Below are positions 1 through 8,360 of a stretch of DNA of 64,000 nucleotides, piece by piece. Source of the stretch: Clostridia bacterium (GTDB lineage Bacteria; Bacillota; Clostridia; Christensenellales; DTU072). The notes below the pieces were generated by a model. That model had not been told where the DNA came from and did not search any database. It saw only the letters and a program-made list of their open reading frames with translations. The translations under genes were made by a program, and so were the position numbers. Numbering within the stretch: the first letter of the stretch is position 1; each line of letters opens with the position of its first letter. The DNA is taken from the NCBI GenBank assembly GCA_017504305.1, contig JAFVRJ010000025.1, positions 1 to 64,000 of the forward strand, in the 5' to 3' direction.

Positions 1-139
1 GTATTCTCCACTTTTGAATCTTGAAACAGGTGAAATATATGCAGAATATACGACCGATGGCGGTCACTTAACATCCGCAGGATACGAGGTGCTTACAAAT
101 ACGATAACTCCCGCACTCGAACAACTATTAGGTAGATAA
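1..139 (+). CDS. SGNH/GDSL-type hydrolase, C-terminal fragment
   Basis: Only the last 45 codons are present; the reading frame starts at base 2 and stops with TAA at 137-139. The fragment contains DGGHLTSAGYEVL, which matches the final block of SGNH/GDSL esterases, where the Asp-x-x-His pair supplies two members of the catalytic triad and is followed by a Gly-Tyr and a terminal helix. The nucleophile Ser block lies outside the window, so substrate cannot be judged; many relatives deacetylate polysaccharides or act as lipases or esterases. It is on the same strand as the alpha-galactosidase at 325 and is followed 17 nt later by the first copy of a 71-bp repeat, so the two may belong to one carbohydrate-use locus. 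Family assignment rests on a short stretch. Confidence 0.6.
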   Translation, partial: YSPLLNLETGEIYAEYTTDGGHLTSAGYEVLTNTITPALEQLLGR

Positions 140-156
140 CTACGCTTAACAGCATT

Positions 157-227
157 ACAAATTCCAATTTATATATTTGGTATATTAGTGCGTATTTTAG
201 GTGTTCGATTATGTTTGTCGGCGCTCC
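157..227 (+). repeat. 71-bp direct repeat, copy 1
   Basis: The 71 bases here recur at 2174-2244 in the same orientation with 3 mismatches (68 of 71 identical). This copy starts 17 nt after the stop of the hydrolase fragment. It has no reading frame of note and no strong hairpin. The two copies bracket the alpha-galactosidase. Confidence 0.9.
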
Positions 228-248
228 ACCGTCCCTATATTATGGTTA

Positions 249-277
249 TTGAATTTTGTGGTCTTGTGTGGTATATT
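249..277 (+). promoter_or_regulatory. Candidate promoter of the alpha-galactosidase gene
   Basis: TTGAAT at 249-254 and TATATT at 272-277 are separated by 17 nt, a sigma-A type arrangement. Transcription would begin near 284 and give a leader of about 40 nt with the AAGG ribosome site at 312-315. Confidence 0.5.
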
Positions 278-324
278 TAAATTAATGGTTGACAGATAAG
301 TAAGAATTTATAAGGATGAATACA

Positions 325-2166
325 ATGAATTTTAGTGTTCAATTTAAGGTAAGAGGCGACGATTTTGGTGGTCACTTTATAAACGGTATTTCAATGGCGG
401 ACAGTGAAAGTTTTTGGAAATGCAAACTTGTTTCTGCTGATGATGAGAAGAATGTATACGAGTCATCTGACGGATATAAAATCACAGCATATCACATTAA
501 AAAAGGTGACGTTTTTGAGTGCTACACAGTTTTTGAGAACAACACAAATTCCATTGTAACTCTCGATATGATTTCTTCATTTGCGATTACAGACCTTGAT
601 TTTGATACTCTTCACAGAGCAACTTCCTTCTGGAGCGCTGAGGGTAAAATGTTAAGTCAGAAACTGACAGACCTTAATATGGAGCGTTCATGGAGCGGAC
701 ACGGTATAAGAATTGAAAAATTTGGTCAGGTGGGCTCAATGCCAGTACGAAAATGGTTCCCTTTTGTTGCAATAGAAAACAGTAAGAAGAACGAATTTAT
801 TGGTGTTCAGCTTTATATTCCATCAAGTTGGCAAATAGAACTTTTCCGTCATAAAGAGCCTTTGACATTACTCGGTGGTCTTGCCGACTTTGATTACGGT
901 CATTGGTGCAAGGAAATTAAACCAAATGAAAGCTTCACTACTCCAAAGGCAGTTGTGGCAGTTGGTGATTCACTTCTTAAAGTTTGCGATATGCTCGTCA
1001 AGGCACAGCAGCCTGACATTTCCTCTGTTGACGAGGATTTGCCTGTGATTTTCAACGAATATTGCACATCCTGGGGTAATCCAACAATCAAAAATCTTAA
1101 GAAAACTGCAAAGAAATTACAAGGCAGTGGTGTTAAATACCTTGTTATGGACAGTGGTTGGTATAAGGAAAAGGACAAAAACTGGTGGGAAACTATCGGT
1201 GACTGGAATGTAAGCAAAAAGCTTTTCCCTAACGGACTTAAAGAAGTTACCGATATGATTAAATACTATGGCCTTGTACCTGGTATATGGTTTGAAATGG
1301 AAAATGTTGCACCATTATCACAGATTTATAATGAAACCGACCACCTTTTATCCCGTATGGGTGCACCTCTCAATGTTGCAGGTCACAGATTCCTTGATTT
1401 GCGTGACGAATGGTGTGTAAATTACCTCGATGAAAAAGTAATCAAGCTTCTTCGTGAAAGTGGTTACGGATATCTTAAAATAGATTACAATGAAAATATC
1501 GGCGTAGGGTGTGACGGTGCAGAAAGTCTTGGTGAGGGTCTTCGTCAGTATGTGCTTGCAAGCCAGCGTTATTTTAAACGAATTAAAGAGCAGTTGCCTG
1601 ATTTGGTAATTGAAAACTGTGCAAGCGGTGGTCACAGACTTGAGCCATCCACAATGGAGCTCTGCTCACAGGCAAGCTTCTCCGATGCTCACGAGTGCAC
1701 AAGCATTCCGATTATTGCAGCCAATGTACAGAGAATGATTAAGCCTTCACAAAGTCAGATATGGGCTGTCCTTCGTGCAAAAGATGATGTACACAGAACA
1801 TATTACTCACTTATTTCAGGCTTTTTAGGTCGTCTTTGCATCAGTGGTGAAATCTTTGATTTGCCTAAAAAAAACTGGCAGATAGCCCTTAACTCAATTA
1901 AATTTTATGACGAAATTAAGCATATTATAAAAAATGGTTTCACAAGTGTTATTGAATGTAATGTGGAAGATTACAACGACCCTGAGGGTTATCAGATTGT
2001 TCTTCGTAAGACTGAAAGCGAAGCAATTTTGATAGTTCATACATTCAAAAATAGTGCAAACCCACCTGTTGAAAAACATCTTGAAAATTGGAAAATTCAA
2101 AAAGAATTTGGTAGCAGTCTTGATGGTGATTTCAGGGGTAAGTGCTATTATTTAAGAAAGAATTAA
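325..2166 (+). CDS. Alpha-galactosidase, GH36 (melibiase) family
   Basis: The predicted cytoplasmic enzyme (613 aa, no signal peptide) removes terminal alpha-galactosyl groups, for example from melibiose or raffinose-type sugars. The layout is that of GH36: a beta-rich N-terminal domain to about residue 220, then a TIM barrel with VMDSGWY. The likely nucleophile is Asp387 in YLKIDYN and the likely acid/base is Asp454 in SFSDAHE, after the NCASGGHR loop. The family core motifs are somewhat divergent (KID rather than KWD), so the exact substrate is open. An ATG exists at 316, but AAGG at 312-315 directly abuts it; the ATG at 325 has proper spacing and is preferred. Gln is mostly CAG (about 15 CAG to 4 CAA by my reading), unlike the CAA-rich genes downstream. 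The gene is bracketed by 71-bp direct repeats, which hints at foreign origin. Confidence 0.85.
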   Translation: MNFSVQFKVRGDDFGGHFINGISMADSESFWKCKLVSADDEKNVYESSDGYKITAYHIKKGDVFECYTVFENNTNSIVTLDMISSFAITDLDFDTLHRATSFWSAEGKMLSQKLTDLNMERSWSGHGIRIEKFGQVGSMPVRKWFPFVAIENSKKNEFIGVQLYIPSSWQIELFRHKEPLTLLGGLADFDYGHWCKEIKPNESFTTPKAVVAVGDSLLKVCDMLVKAQQPDISSVDEDLPVIFNEYCTSWGNPTIKNLKKTAKKLQGSGVKYLVMDSGWYKEKDKNWWETIGDWNVSKKLFPNGLKEVTDMIKYYGLVPGIWFEMENVAPLSQIYNETDHLLSRMGAPLNVAGHRFLDLRDEWCVNYLDEKVIKLLRESGYGYLKIDYNENIGVGCDGAESLGEGLRQYVLASQRYFKRIKEQLPDLVIENCASGGHRLEPSTMELCSQASFSDAHECTSIPIIAANVQRMIKPSQSQIWAVLRAKDDVHRTYYSLISGFLGRLCISGEIFDLPKKNWQIALNSIKFYDEIKHIIKNGFTSVIECNVEDYNDPEGYQIVLRKTESEAILIVHTFKNSANPPVEKHLENWKIQKEFGSSLDGDFRGKCYYLRKN

Positions 2167-2173
2167 AAATATA

Positions 2174-2244
2174 ACAAATTCCAATTTATATATTTGGTAT
2201 ATTAGTGCGTATTTCAAGTGTTCGATTATGTTTGTCGGCACTCC
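2174..2244 (+). repeat. 71-bp direct repeat, copy 2
   Basis: This is the second copy of the repeat at 157-227, with 3 mismatches in 71 bases. It starts 8 nt after the alpha-galactosidase stop codon and ends just before the terminator at 2248. Both copies sit directly behind a stop codon, so the repeat may be a 3'-end element as well as a possible recombination site. Confidence 0.9.
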
Positions 2245-2247
2245 GCT

Positions 2248-2281
2248 AAAAAATAGCAACCAAAAGGGTTGCTATTTTTTT
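2248..2281 (+). terminator. Intrinsic terminator after the alpha-galactosidase
   Basis: A 13-bp stem (arms about 2249-2261 and 2267-2279, core TAGCAACC / GGTTGCTA) with a short A-rich loop is followed by a T run. It ends the transcript from 325 and marks the edge of the compositionally different segment. Confidence 0.85.
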
Positions 2282-2385
2282 GTTTTTAATGTTATTGCGA
2301 TTCGATATTACTATTTGTCCTTATGTGAATTAAGGGTTCCGTTTTATTGATTTATGGTTGCCGTAATTTGTATTTAATGTTGTAA

Positions 2386-2414
2386 TTGACAATATTTAAT
2401 AGATTGGATATAAT
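2386..2414 (+). promoter_or_regulatory. Consensus promoter, probably giving a leaderless mRNA
   Basis: TTGACA (2386-2391), a 17-nt spacer and TATAAT (2409-2414) form an exact sigma-A consensus. The -10 box ends 6 nt before the ATG at 2421, so transcription should start at or within a base or two of the start codon. No ribosome binding site is visible. Confidence 0.8.
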
Positions 2415-2420
2415 ATTAAT

Positions 2421-3164
2421 ATGAGGTTCAAGTTTAATCATAAAATTAACGTTGCTTTGATGCTTTTAGTTGCCATTACGATGGTGGCTTGTTTTATGCT
2501 GTCAGCATGTCGCGACTCTGTGGATGGCACTCCAGGGGAAGAAGTTTGCACCAATCATAATTTTGTTAAGAAGGATGCCGATACCAATAAGGCTCCTACT
2601 TATGCCGAATCGGGTAGGGAACTCAAAGAGTGCACCATATGCGGTTTGACGGCCAACTTTGTTATACCTAAACTCGAGCGCCTTGCGGTAACGGAAGACC
2701 CCCAATATCTACCGCTTTTAAGTAGTTATACCGTTTCATACGGCGATACGCTTGAAGAAGTCAAAAACGCATTTTTTACCGCAGGTTGGAATTTTGCGTT
2801 AGACGGTAATACTACCGTCGGCAACGTTAGTGCCGATGGCTACGACTTTAGTGTGATTTATACTCCCTCAACAGATGCCTATAATTCCTTGACAGCGACG
2901 GTACGTTTGATTGTTCAAAAGGCTACGTTGATGGCATCCGACTTAAAGATAGTCAATCCTTTAACCATACCGACCACGGCAGAGACTCTTGACGACGTTA
3001 GCTTGGTTTTAGAGCCCTCCCAAACCATTAAAGGTACTATCGCATGGGAGGAAGGACAAGAGATTATGCGCAACCAAAGCGCAACTTACTATTTCATTTT
3101 TACACCTTCCGATCTCGACTCGTATAACGTATATCGTGGCGGAATTATTTTGATTGCCGACTAA
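2421..3164 (+). CDS. Secreted lipoprotein with a Cys-rich surface-protein motif
   Basis: This 247-residue protein begins with a basic stretch, a hydrophobic segment and the lipobox LSAC, so it should be lipid-anchored at Cys30 on the outer face of the membrane. Just behind the anchor lies a pattern C-x-x-H...C-T-I-C-G (residues about 42-75), a small Cys/His module often seen repeated in clostridial surface proteins and possibly metal-binding. The remainder is predicted to be beta-rich with PSTDAYN- and PSDLDSYN-like repeats at about 150 and 233, reminiscent of Ig-like bacterial surface domains. No enzyme motif is seen. It has its own promoter, no ribosome site and no clear terminator before ileS. 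Function unknown; a role in surface binding is inference. Confidence 0.75.
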   Translation: MRFKFNHKINVALMLLVAITMVACFMLSACRDSVDGTPGEEVCTNHNFVKKDADTNKAPTYAESGRELKECTICGLTANFVIPKLERLAVTEDPQYLPLLSSYTVSYGDTLEEVKNAFFTAGWNFALDGNTTVGNVSADGYDFSVIYTPSTDAYNSLTATVRLIVQKATLMASDLKIVNPLTIPTTAETLDDVSLVLEPSQTIKGTIAWEEGQEIMRNQSATYYFIFTPSDLDSYNVYRGGIILIAD

Positions 3165-3189
3165 ATATATTTATTTTAACTAAATTTAA

Positions 3190-3219
3190 TTGTAATTGTG
3201 CGCGCGTGTATGTTATAAT
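3190..3219 (+). promoter_or_regulatory. ileS promoter with a GC-rich inverted repeat
   Basis: TTGTAA (3190-3195), 18 nt, TATAAT (3214-3219). The -10 box lies in the centre of an imperfect GC-rich inverted repeat (GCGTGTATG before it, CATGCGCG after it, two non-Watson-Crick positions). No T-box leader is present; the leader is only about 27 nt. Confidence 0.6.
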
Positions 3220-3252
3220 CATGCGCGTATAAAGCTTTATATGGAGAATACT

Positions 3253-6200
3253 ATGAGAAAAGAAAACTCTGCACCCGATTTTGTGGCAATGGAAAAAGCA
3301 ACCTTAAAGTTTTGGCAAGATAACCAATGCTTTGAGAAACTCGTCGAAAAAAATAAGAACGGCGAAAGATTCCGTTTCCTCGATGGTCCTATAACCGCTA
3401 ATAACCCCATGGGTATCCACCACTCTTGGGGAAGAACGATGAAGGACATGTACATTAAGTACAACGCTATGCTTGGCAAATCCTGCCAATATCAAAACGG
3501 TTTTGACTCCCAAGGTCTTTGGGTTGAAGTTGAAACTGAAAAAGATCTTGGTATCGAAGTTAAGAGCGATATCGTTAAGTACGGTGTAGATAAATTTACC
3601 GCTAAATGTATGGAAAGAGTTAAGAAGTTTGCAGGTGTTATCACCGAGCAATCCAAAAGACTCGGTCAATGGATGGATTGGGATAACTCCTATTTCACCA
3701 ACACCGACCTCAACATAACCTCTATTTGGCATTTCTTAAAGGTATGTAACGAGCGTGGATGGCTTGTTAAGTCCCACCGTCCCATGCCTTGGTGCCCCCG
3801 TTGCGGAACCAGCCTTTCCGACCACGAAATGAGCGGCTCCTATGCGGATATGGAACACCTTTCCATTTTTGCTAAACTTCCCATCGTTGGTACCGATGAT
3901 AAAATTATACTTTGGACAACCACTCCTTGGACGCTCACTTCCAACTGCGCGCTTGCCGTTAACCCCGAAATCGAGTACGTAAGAGTAAAGGTTAAGAGTG
4001 ATAGCGCAAACCTCATCGTAGGCAAAAATGCTCTCGGTAAGCTCAAGGGCGACATCCTCGAAGTAAGCGATCCTTTCAAAGGCGCAGAGCTCATTGGCAA
4101 AGAGTATAGAACTTGCTTTGAAGATTTTGAGTGCCAAAACTTCAAGCACGTTATCGTTCCGTGGGAAGACGTTGACGCTACCGAAGGTACCGGCGTTGTT
4201 CATATCGCTCCCGGATGCGGTGCTGAAGACTTTGAGCTTGGCAAAAAGCTTGGTATCCCGACCATTTGCCCCATCGATGACGAAGGCATTATAATCGAGG
4301 GATTCGGTCAATTTACCGGCATGAAAACCACCGACCTCGTAGACGACGTTGTAAAAGCTTTGGAAGATCAAGGTAAGCTTTATAAAACCGAACTTTACAC
4401 CCACAGCTACCCCAAGTGCTGGAGATGTAAGACTCCTGTTGTATTTAAGCTCGTTGATGAGTGGTCCATTAAGACCGACGAAATCAAACCTCTCATGATT
4501 GAGGCAGCAAAGACCGTAAAATGGGAACCTGAATTCGCAGGTAAGCGTATGCTCGACTGGCTCAATAACATGGGCGATTGGAATATTAGCCGTAAGAGAT
4601 TCTATGGTCTACCGCTTCCTTTCTACGTCTGTAAGAAGTGCGGTCACGTTACCGTAATCGGTAGCAAGGAAGAACTTATCGAGCGTAGCGAACACGGCAA
4701 CATCGACAACGTTCCGCACCTCCATAAGCCTTATATCGACGAAGTAAAGATTCACTGTGAAAACTGTGGCGAACTCGTAGAGCGCGTACCCGAAGTTGGC
4801 GACTGCTGGCTCGATGCCGGTATTACTCCTTTCTCGACCAAAAAGTATTTTACCGATAAAGAGTACTTCGAAAACAACTTCCCCTCCGACCTCGTTATCG
4901 AGATGAAAGAGCAAATCCGTTTGTGGTTCTACTCCTTATTATTCATGTCCGTAACCCTTACCGGCAAGGCTCCGTATAAGCAAGTAGTTGCTCACTCCTC
5001 GGTTATCAAAGAGGACGGCGGTAAGTTTAGTAAAACCGGTTATATGATTCGCTTTGACGAAGCGGCCGAAAAGATGGGTGCAGATACCATCCGCTATATG
5101 TTTATCGCTAACCCCATCGCATCAGACGTTCGTTTCGGCTACAACCTTGCAGATGAGGCAAGACGTAAAATGCTCGGATTCTGGAATATCTACGTATTCT
5201 TCAACCTCTATGCAGCTATTGATAATCCCGATATTGCAAATCATAAGATTGATTACGCATCTCTTACCCACTCCGATAAATGGTTGCTCAACCGCACCAA
5301 TGCTTTCATAAAGTTTGCTCAAAATAGCATGTCTACCTACCGCACCGCTCAACTCATCAAAGAGTTTGAGGCATACGTAGACGACGTTTCCAACTGGTAC
5401 ATCCGTATCAACCGTAAACGCTTCTGGAAGTCCACCGACGAGGTTGATCAAATGAACGCTTACTGGTGCTTATACCAAGCTATTAAAGCAACCATCGGTA
5501 TCATGGCTCCCATCACGCCTTTCATTACCGATTACATCTATCAAAACACCGTTCGCGAAGTAGAAAAGGATGCTCCTATCAGTATCCACTTGAGCTCTTA
5601 TCCCACTCCCCTTGATATACCGGAAGAAGAAAATATCCTTGCAGAAACTGAAGTAGCACGTCAAATTATCGCGACTGCACAACGTATGCGTAACGAAGCA
5701 CAAATCAAAGTTAAGCAACCCTTATCACGCCTTTACGTTACCGCAAATGAGGAAATTAAGAACCAAGCAGAAGTTCTTGCCGGCACCATCAAGGAAGAAC
5801 TTAACGTTAAGGAACTCCTCTTTACGCCGGACACCAAAGTTTATAACGACGTATATTATACCGTAAACTTCCGCGTTGCAGGCGCAGCTCTTAAGGGCGA
5901 AGCTCAAAAGCTCAAGGGTATAGTTGACGCCCTTGATCAAGCAGGCTACGATGCACTTGACGCCATGGTAAAAGCTGATAACGTAAACCTTGGCCAATTC
6001 GAAGGTCTTAAGGGCAACTTGTTCGATGCTCACAACCGTCCTAAACAAGGCTACCTTGTAACCACCGAAAACGGCGTAACCCTTGCACTCGACACTACTC
6101 TTAATGAAGAACTTATCGCAGAAGGTTTGGTAAGAGAACTTGTACGTCAAATCCAAGTTTTACGTAAAGATGCAGGCTTTGCCGTCGAGCAAAGAATCAT

Positions 6201-6369
6201 CGCAGAAATCACCACCGAAAGCGAAGTTGCAAAAGCGGCTATCGATAAGTTTGCCGATAAGATTCAATCCGACATCCTTGCTCGTGAGTTTGCCCACGTC
6301 GAAGATGCCGAGGCGGAAAAGGAATTTAATATCCAAGATTCCGCAATCGTTGTAAAACTTAAGAGATAA
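3253..6369 (+). CDS. ileS: Isoleucyl-tRNA synthetase
   Basis: Cytoplasmic class I enzyme that charges tRNA-Ile with isoleucine. At 1,038 residues it has the usual IleRS length: Rossmann catalytic core, the CP1 editing insertion with WTTTPWTLTSN, a Cys-rich zinc site (MPWCPRCGTS; CENCGE further on) and an anticodon-binding C-terminus from about residue 680. Two signature motifs are non-standard: the HIGH box reads HHSW in NPMGIHHSWG, and the KMSKS loop reads KFSKT in GGKFSKT. An intact long frame and conserved surroundings suggest a functional subgroup rather than decay. The start at 3253 is chosen because GGAG (3243-3246) sits 6 nt before it; the frame extends upstream only through the promoter. 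A different branched-chain specificity cannot be fully excluded, but IleRS is by far the best fit. Confidence 0.9.
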   Translation: MRKENSAPDFVAMEKATLKFWQDNQCFEKLVEKNKNGERFRFLDGPITANNPMGIHHSWGRTMKDMYIKYNAMLGKSCQYQNGFDSQGLWVEVETEKDLGIEVKSDIVKYGVDKFTAKCMERVKKFAGVITEQSKRLGQWMDWDNSYFTNTDLNITSIWHFLKVCNERGWLVKSHRPMPWCPRCGTSLSDHEMSGSYADMEHLSIFAKLPIVGTDDKIILWTTTPWTLTSNCALAVNPEIEYVRVKVKSDSANLIVGKNALGKLKGDILEVSDPFKGAELIGKEYRTCFEDFECQNFKHVIVPWEDVDATEGTGVVHIAPGCGAEDFELGKKLGIPTICPIDDEGIIIEGFGQFTGMKTTDLVDDVVKALEDQGKLYKTELYTHSYPKCWRCKTPVVFKLVDEWSIKTDEIKPLMIEAAKTVKWEPEFAGKRMLDWLNNMGDWNISRKRFYGLPLPFYVCKKCGHVTVIGSKEELIERSEHGNIDNVPHLHKPYIDEVKIHCENCGELVERVPEVGDCWLDAGITPFSTKKYFTDKEYFENNFPSDLVIEMKEQIRLWFYSLLFMSVTLTGKAPYKQVVAHSSVIKEDGGKFSKTGYMIRFDEAAEKMGADTIRYMFIANPIASDVRFGYNLADEARRKMLGFWNIYVFFNLYAAIDNPDIANHKIDYASLTHSDKWLLNRTNAFIKFAQNSMSTYRTAQLIKEFEAYVDDVSNWYIRINRKRFWKSTDEVDQMNAYWCLYQAIKATIGIMAPITPFITDYIYQNTVREVEKDAPISIHLSSYPTPLDIPEEENILAETEVARQIIATAQRMRNEAQIKVKQPLSRLYVTANEEIKNQAEVLAGTIKEELNVKELLFTPDTKVYNDVYYTVNFRVAGAALKGEAQKLKGIVDALDQAGYDALDAMVKADNVNLGQFEGLKGNLFDAHNRPKQGYLVTTENGVTLALDTTLNEELIAEGLVRELVRQIQVLRKDAGFAVEQRIIAEITTESEVAKAAIDKFADKIQSDILAREFAHVEDAEAEKEFNIQDSAIVVKLKR

Positions 6370-6389
6370 TAAACGCAATAGATAGTGAG

Positions 6390-6419
6390 GCGCTCCGACT
6401 ACAATCGGGGCGCTTTTTT
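6390..6419 (+). terminator. Intrinsic terminator after ileS
   Basis: GCGCTCCGA (6390-6398) pairs with TCGGGGCGC (6405-6413) around a 6-nt loop and is followed by six T residues. Confidence 0.85.
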
Positions 6420-6453
6420 GTATAATAAAAATATTTATGGTAATAATGGTAAA

Positions 6454-6693
6454 ATGAGAAATCCATTAGTTAACGATAAAGAACTTACTATTAAAAAATT
6501 AAACAATATGAAAGGCACGCCATTGACTGTAAAGGTAAATCGCGGTCGTAACAAGATAGAGGTTTACGATGGTGAGATAGAGTCTACCTACCCGAACGTA
6601 TTTACCGTAAGGCTCGTGGACGGAGGGCTTGGTACGTTTTCATATGCGGATATCGCAAGCAAGAATATAGCTTTTTACAGGCGCAAAATATAA
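6454..6693 (+). CDS. veg: Veg-like protein
   Basis: A 79-residue protein with the Veg family pattern: a short helix ending in IKKLNNMKG, then VKVNRGRNKIEVYDG and TYPNVFTVRL, finishing with an SYADI block. Veg proteins of Firmicutes form a small beta-barrel; in Bacillus subtilis Veg influences biofilm gene expression, and the molecular role is unsettled. The frame is open upstream to 6385, but that part runs through the ileS terminator, so the ATG at 6454 is used. No ribosome site precedes it; TTGTAT (6418) and TAATAA (6441) spaced by 17 nt could make a leaderless start. Its position before a SPOCS/LysM gene and ispE agrees with the gene order I recall from other Clostridia. Confidence 0.8.
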   Translation: MRNPLVNDKELTIKKLNNMKGTPLTVKVNRGRNKIEVYDGEIESTYPNVFTVRLVDGGLGTFSYADIASKNIAFYRRKI

Positions 6694-6754
6694 ATTTGTA
6701 ATACTTGGTAACCGAGCGGAATATCTTTAGATAGAACGCAAAGGGGGATACATT

Positions 6755-8215
6755 ATGTACGTCAAGTGTGACAAATTAATTTCGATCAATCCACAACAGT
6801 TTTTTGAAAACAAGGAAATCTATTTAGAGGGTGCTCAAAAGGTAGTATCGCTTCGCAGTAGGGCGAGGGTGATTTCGGTTGAAGAGTTGAGCGGAGAGGT
6901 CAAGCTGAATTATAGACTGACTATAACTGCAGTGTATTTGACTTCCGCCGAGGCATTGGACTTTAAGGAAGAAAGCTACGATCTTACCACTACCCTTAAA
7001 AACCATTTATTAACGCCACAATCAAACGTCCTTGCAGAAGTTAACGTAATAGGCGTAGAGTACGTTGGGCAATCAAACGTTAAGGTAAGGGTGTATCTCG
7101 AAGCGAGTGGTAAATTTATACTTGCTTGCGGATATAAAAACGTAGAGGCCGAAGGCGGGTTGATTGTAAAACAAAGCGCCCAAAAGGTAGAGTGTGTTAA
7201 ACCGTTTAGCACGGCGGAAATCGTCGTTGAAAACAACGTCGAGCCAAAAGAATTTATCTCTGATATCATTTCTACTGATACCGATATTACCATTAAATCC
7301 GTATCTACAGCTACCGATATATGTGAAATTTCGGGTGAAGCACAAACCTATTTGACATACGTTAGCGGTAATGAACTTTGCTCTACAATCATTACGACAC
7401 CATTTGAACGCGAGTTGTTGTCAGAAGGTATCACCGATATGGATCAAGCGTATTTGAAGGCTATTGCTAACACCATAAACGTTACGCTCAACGAAGAAGA
7501 CGGCGCTCAAAGTTTGATGCTCGAAATCGTTATGGACGTATCGGGATACACCATACGTAACGAAGAGGCTATTTTTATTACCGATTGCTATTCCAAAGAC
7601 TCCGAGTTGAAAGTTAAACTTGCTCACGCTGAACTAACCGAAAACATTTGCCGTACGGTAAGTATGCAAAAGTTCTCGGGTAGCGTATCGCTGGACGACG
7701 GGCCGGAAGGTAAATCCATAGTTTGTCTTGGTACTCCATTTGTTAGTGCAACAAACGTTTCCATTTCCGACGGTATCAACGTAGAGGGTGTTATATCGGT
7801 AGAGCTTGTTTATCGTTCGGAGCAAAATACCCTCGAAAGGCTACTTGCAGAAGTTCCGTATAAGTTTAATTTTAAAGGTGATTTTGATTGCTCGGGCGAT
7901 CTTTGTGCAAAGGTTGTGGTTAAAGAAATCAGTGGTCGCATGCGCTACGGGTACGTTGAATTGATGGGGGAAGCTTGCGTAGAACTCAATGGTACCAAGA
8001 TTAAAGAAGTAAAGTTTGTTGAGGACGTTGAGGTTGTTGCTCCTCGCGAAGTTAACGATGCCGTTATAAGCGTATATCTTGTTGGGGAAAGCGAAACTTT
8101 ATTTGACGTAGCAAAAGCTTTGGCAAGTACCGAGGAGGAACTTATCGAGCTTAATCCCGAAATCAACCTTCCCATAAAAAAAGGTGATAAGATTTTGATG
8201 TATAGACCATTATAA
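6755..8215 (+). CDS. SPOCS-domain and LysM protein, SipL-like spore morphogenesis factor
   Basis: The 486-residue protein consists of repeated beta-rich DUF3794/SPOCS segments (about residues 10-150, 155-290 and 300-430) and a C-terminal LysM domain of about 45 residues (SETLFDVAKALASTEEELIE ... KKGDKILMY). This is the architecture of SipL of Clostridioides difficile, which binds the coat ATPase SpoIVA through its LysM domain and ties coat to forespore. There is no signal peptide or membrane segment, as expected for a protein acting in the mother cell. AGGGGG (6742-6747) lies at good distance from the ATG. The veg-sipL-ispE order supports the call. The exact orthology to SipL is inferred from architecture. 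Confidence 0.75.
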   Translation: MYVKCDKLISINPQQFFENKEIYLEGAQKVVSLRSRARVISVEELSGEVKLNYRLTITAVYLTSAEALDFKEESYDLTTTLKNHLLTPQSNVLAEVNVIGVEYVGQSNVKVRVYLEASGKFILACGYKNVEAEGGLIVKQSAQKVECVKPFSTAEIVVENNVEPKEFISDIISTDTDITIKSVSTATDICEISGEAQTYLTYVSGNELCSTIITTPFERELLSEGITDMDQAYLKAIANTINVTLNEEDGAQSLMLEIVMDVSGYTIRNEEAIFITDCYSKDSELKVKLAHAELTENICRTVSMQKFSGSVSLDDGPEGKSIVCLGTPFVSATNVSISDGINVEGVISVELVYRSEQNTLERLLAEVPYKFNFKGDFDCSGDLCAKVVVKEISGRMRYGYVELMGEACVELNGTKIKEVKFVEDVEVVAPREVNDAVISVYLVGESETLFDVAKALASTEEELIELNPEINLPIKKGDKILMYRPL

Positions 8216-8247
8216 TTTTATTTTACAGTAGTATCCGTATCCCTTTT

Positions 8248-8279
8248 ATTCAGGCGGTTAATCCGCCTGAATTTGTTTG
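8248..8279 (+). terminator. Terminator after the SPOCS/LysM gene
   Basis: ATTCAGGCGG (8248-8257) and CCGCCTGAAT (8263-8272) form a perfect 10-bp stem with a 5-nt loop, followed by TTTGTTTG. The stretch 8216-8360 otherwise holds only the ispE promoter. Confidence 0.8.
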
Positions 8280-8324
8280 CATGCAATTTTAGTCATATTT
8301 TCTATTTATAATTTAAATTGACTA

Positions 8325-8353
8325 TTGATTTACGTTTATATTTATTATATAAT
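8325..8353 (+). promoter_or_regulatory. ispE/glycogen operon promoter, probably leaderless
   Basis: TTGATT (8325-8330), 17 nt, TATAAT (8348-8353). The -10 box ends 7 nt before the ispE ATG and no ribosome site is present, so the mRNA likely begins at the start codon. This is the only clear promoter seen before the seven-gene unit to 18980. Confidence 0.7.
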
Positions 8354-8360
8354 AAAGTAA

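Noticed and set aside
3190..3252. T-box or other riboswitch ahead of ileS
   Set aside because: The predicted leader is under 30 nt, far too short for a T-box.
3736..4404. Long minus-strand open frame (222 codons) inside ileS
   Set aside because: It is a shadow of the well-conserved ileS frame and has no family features or start signal.
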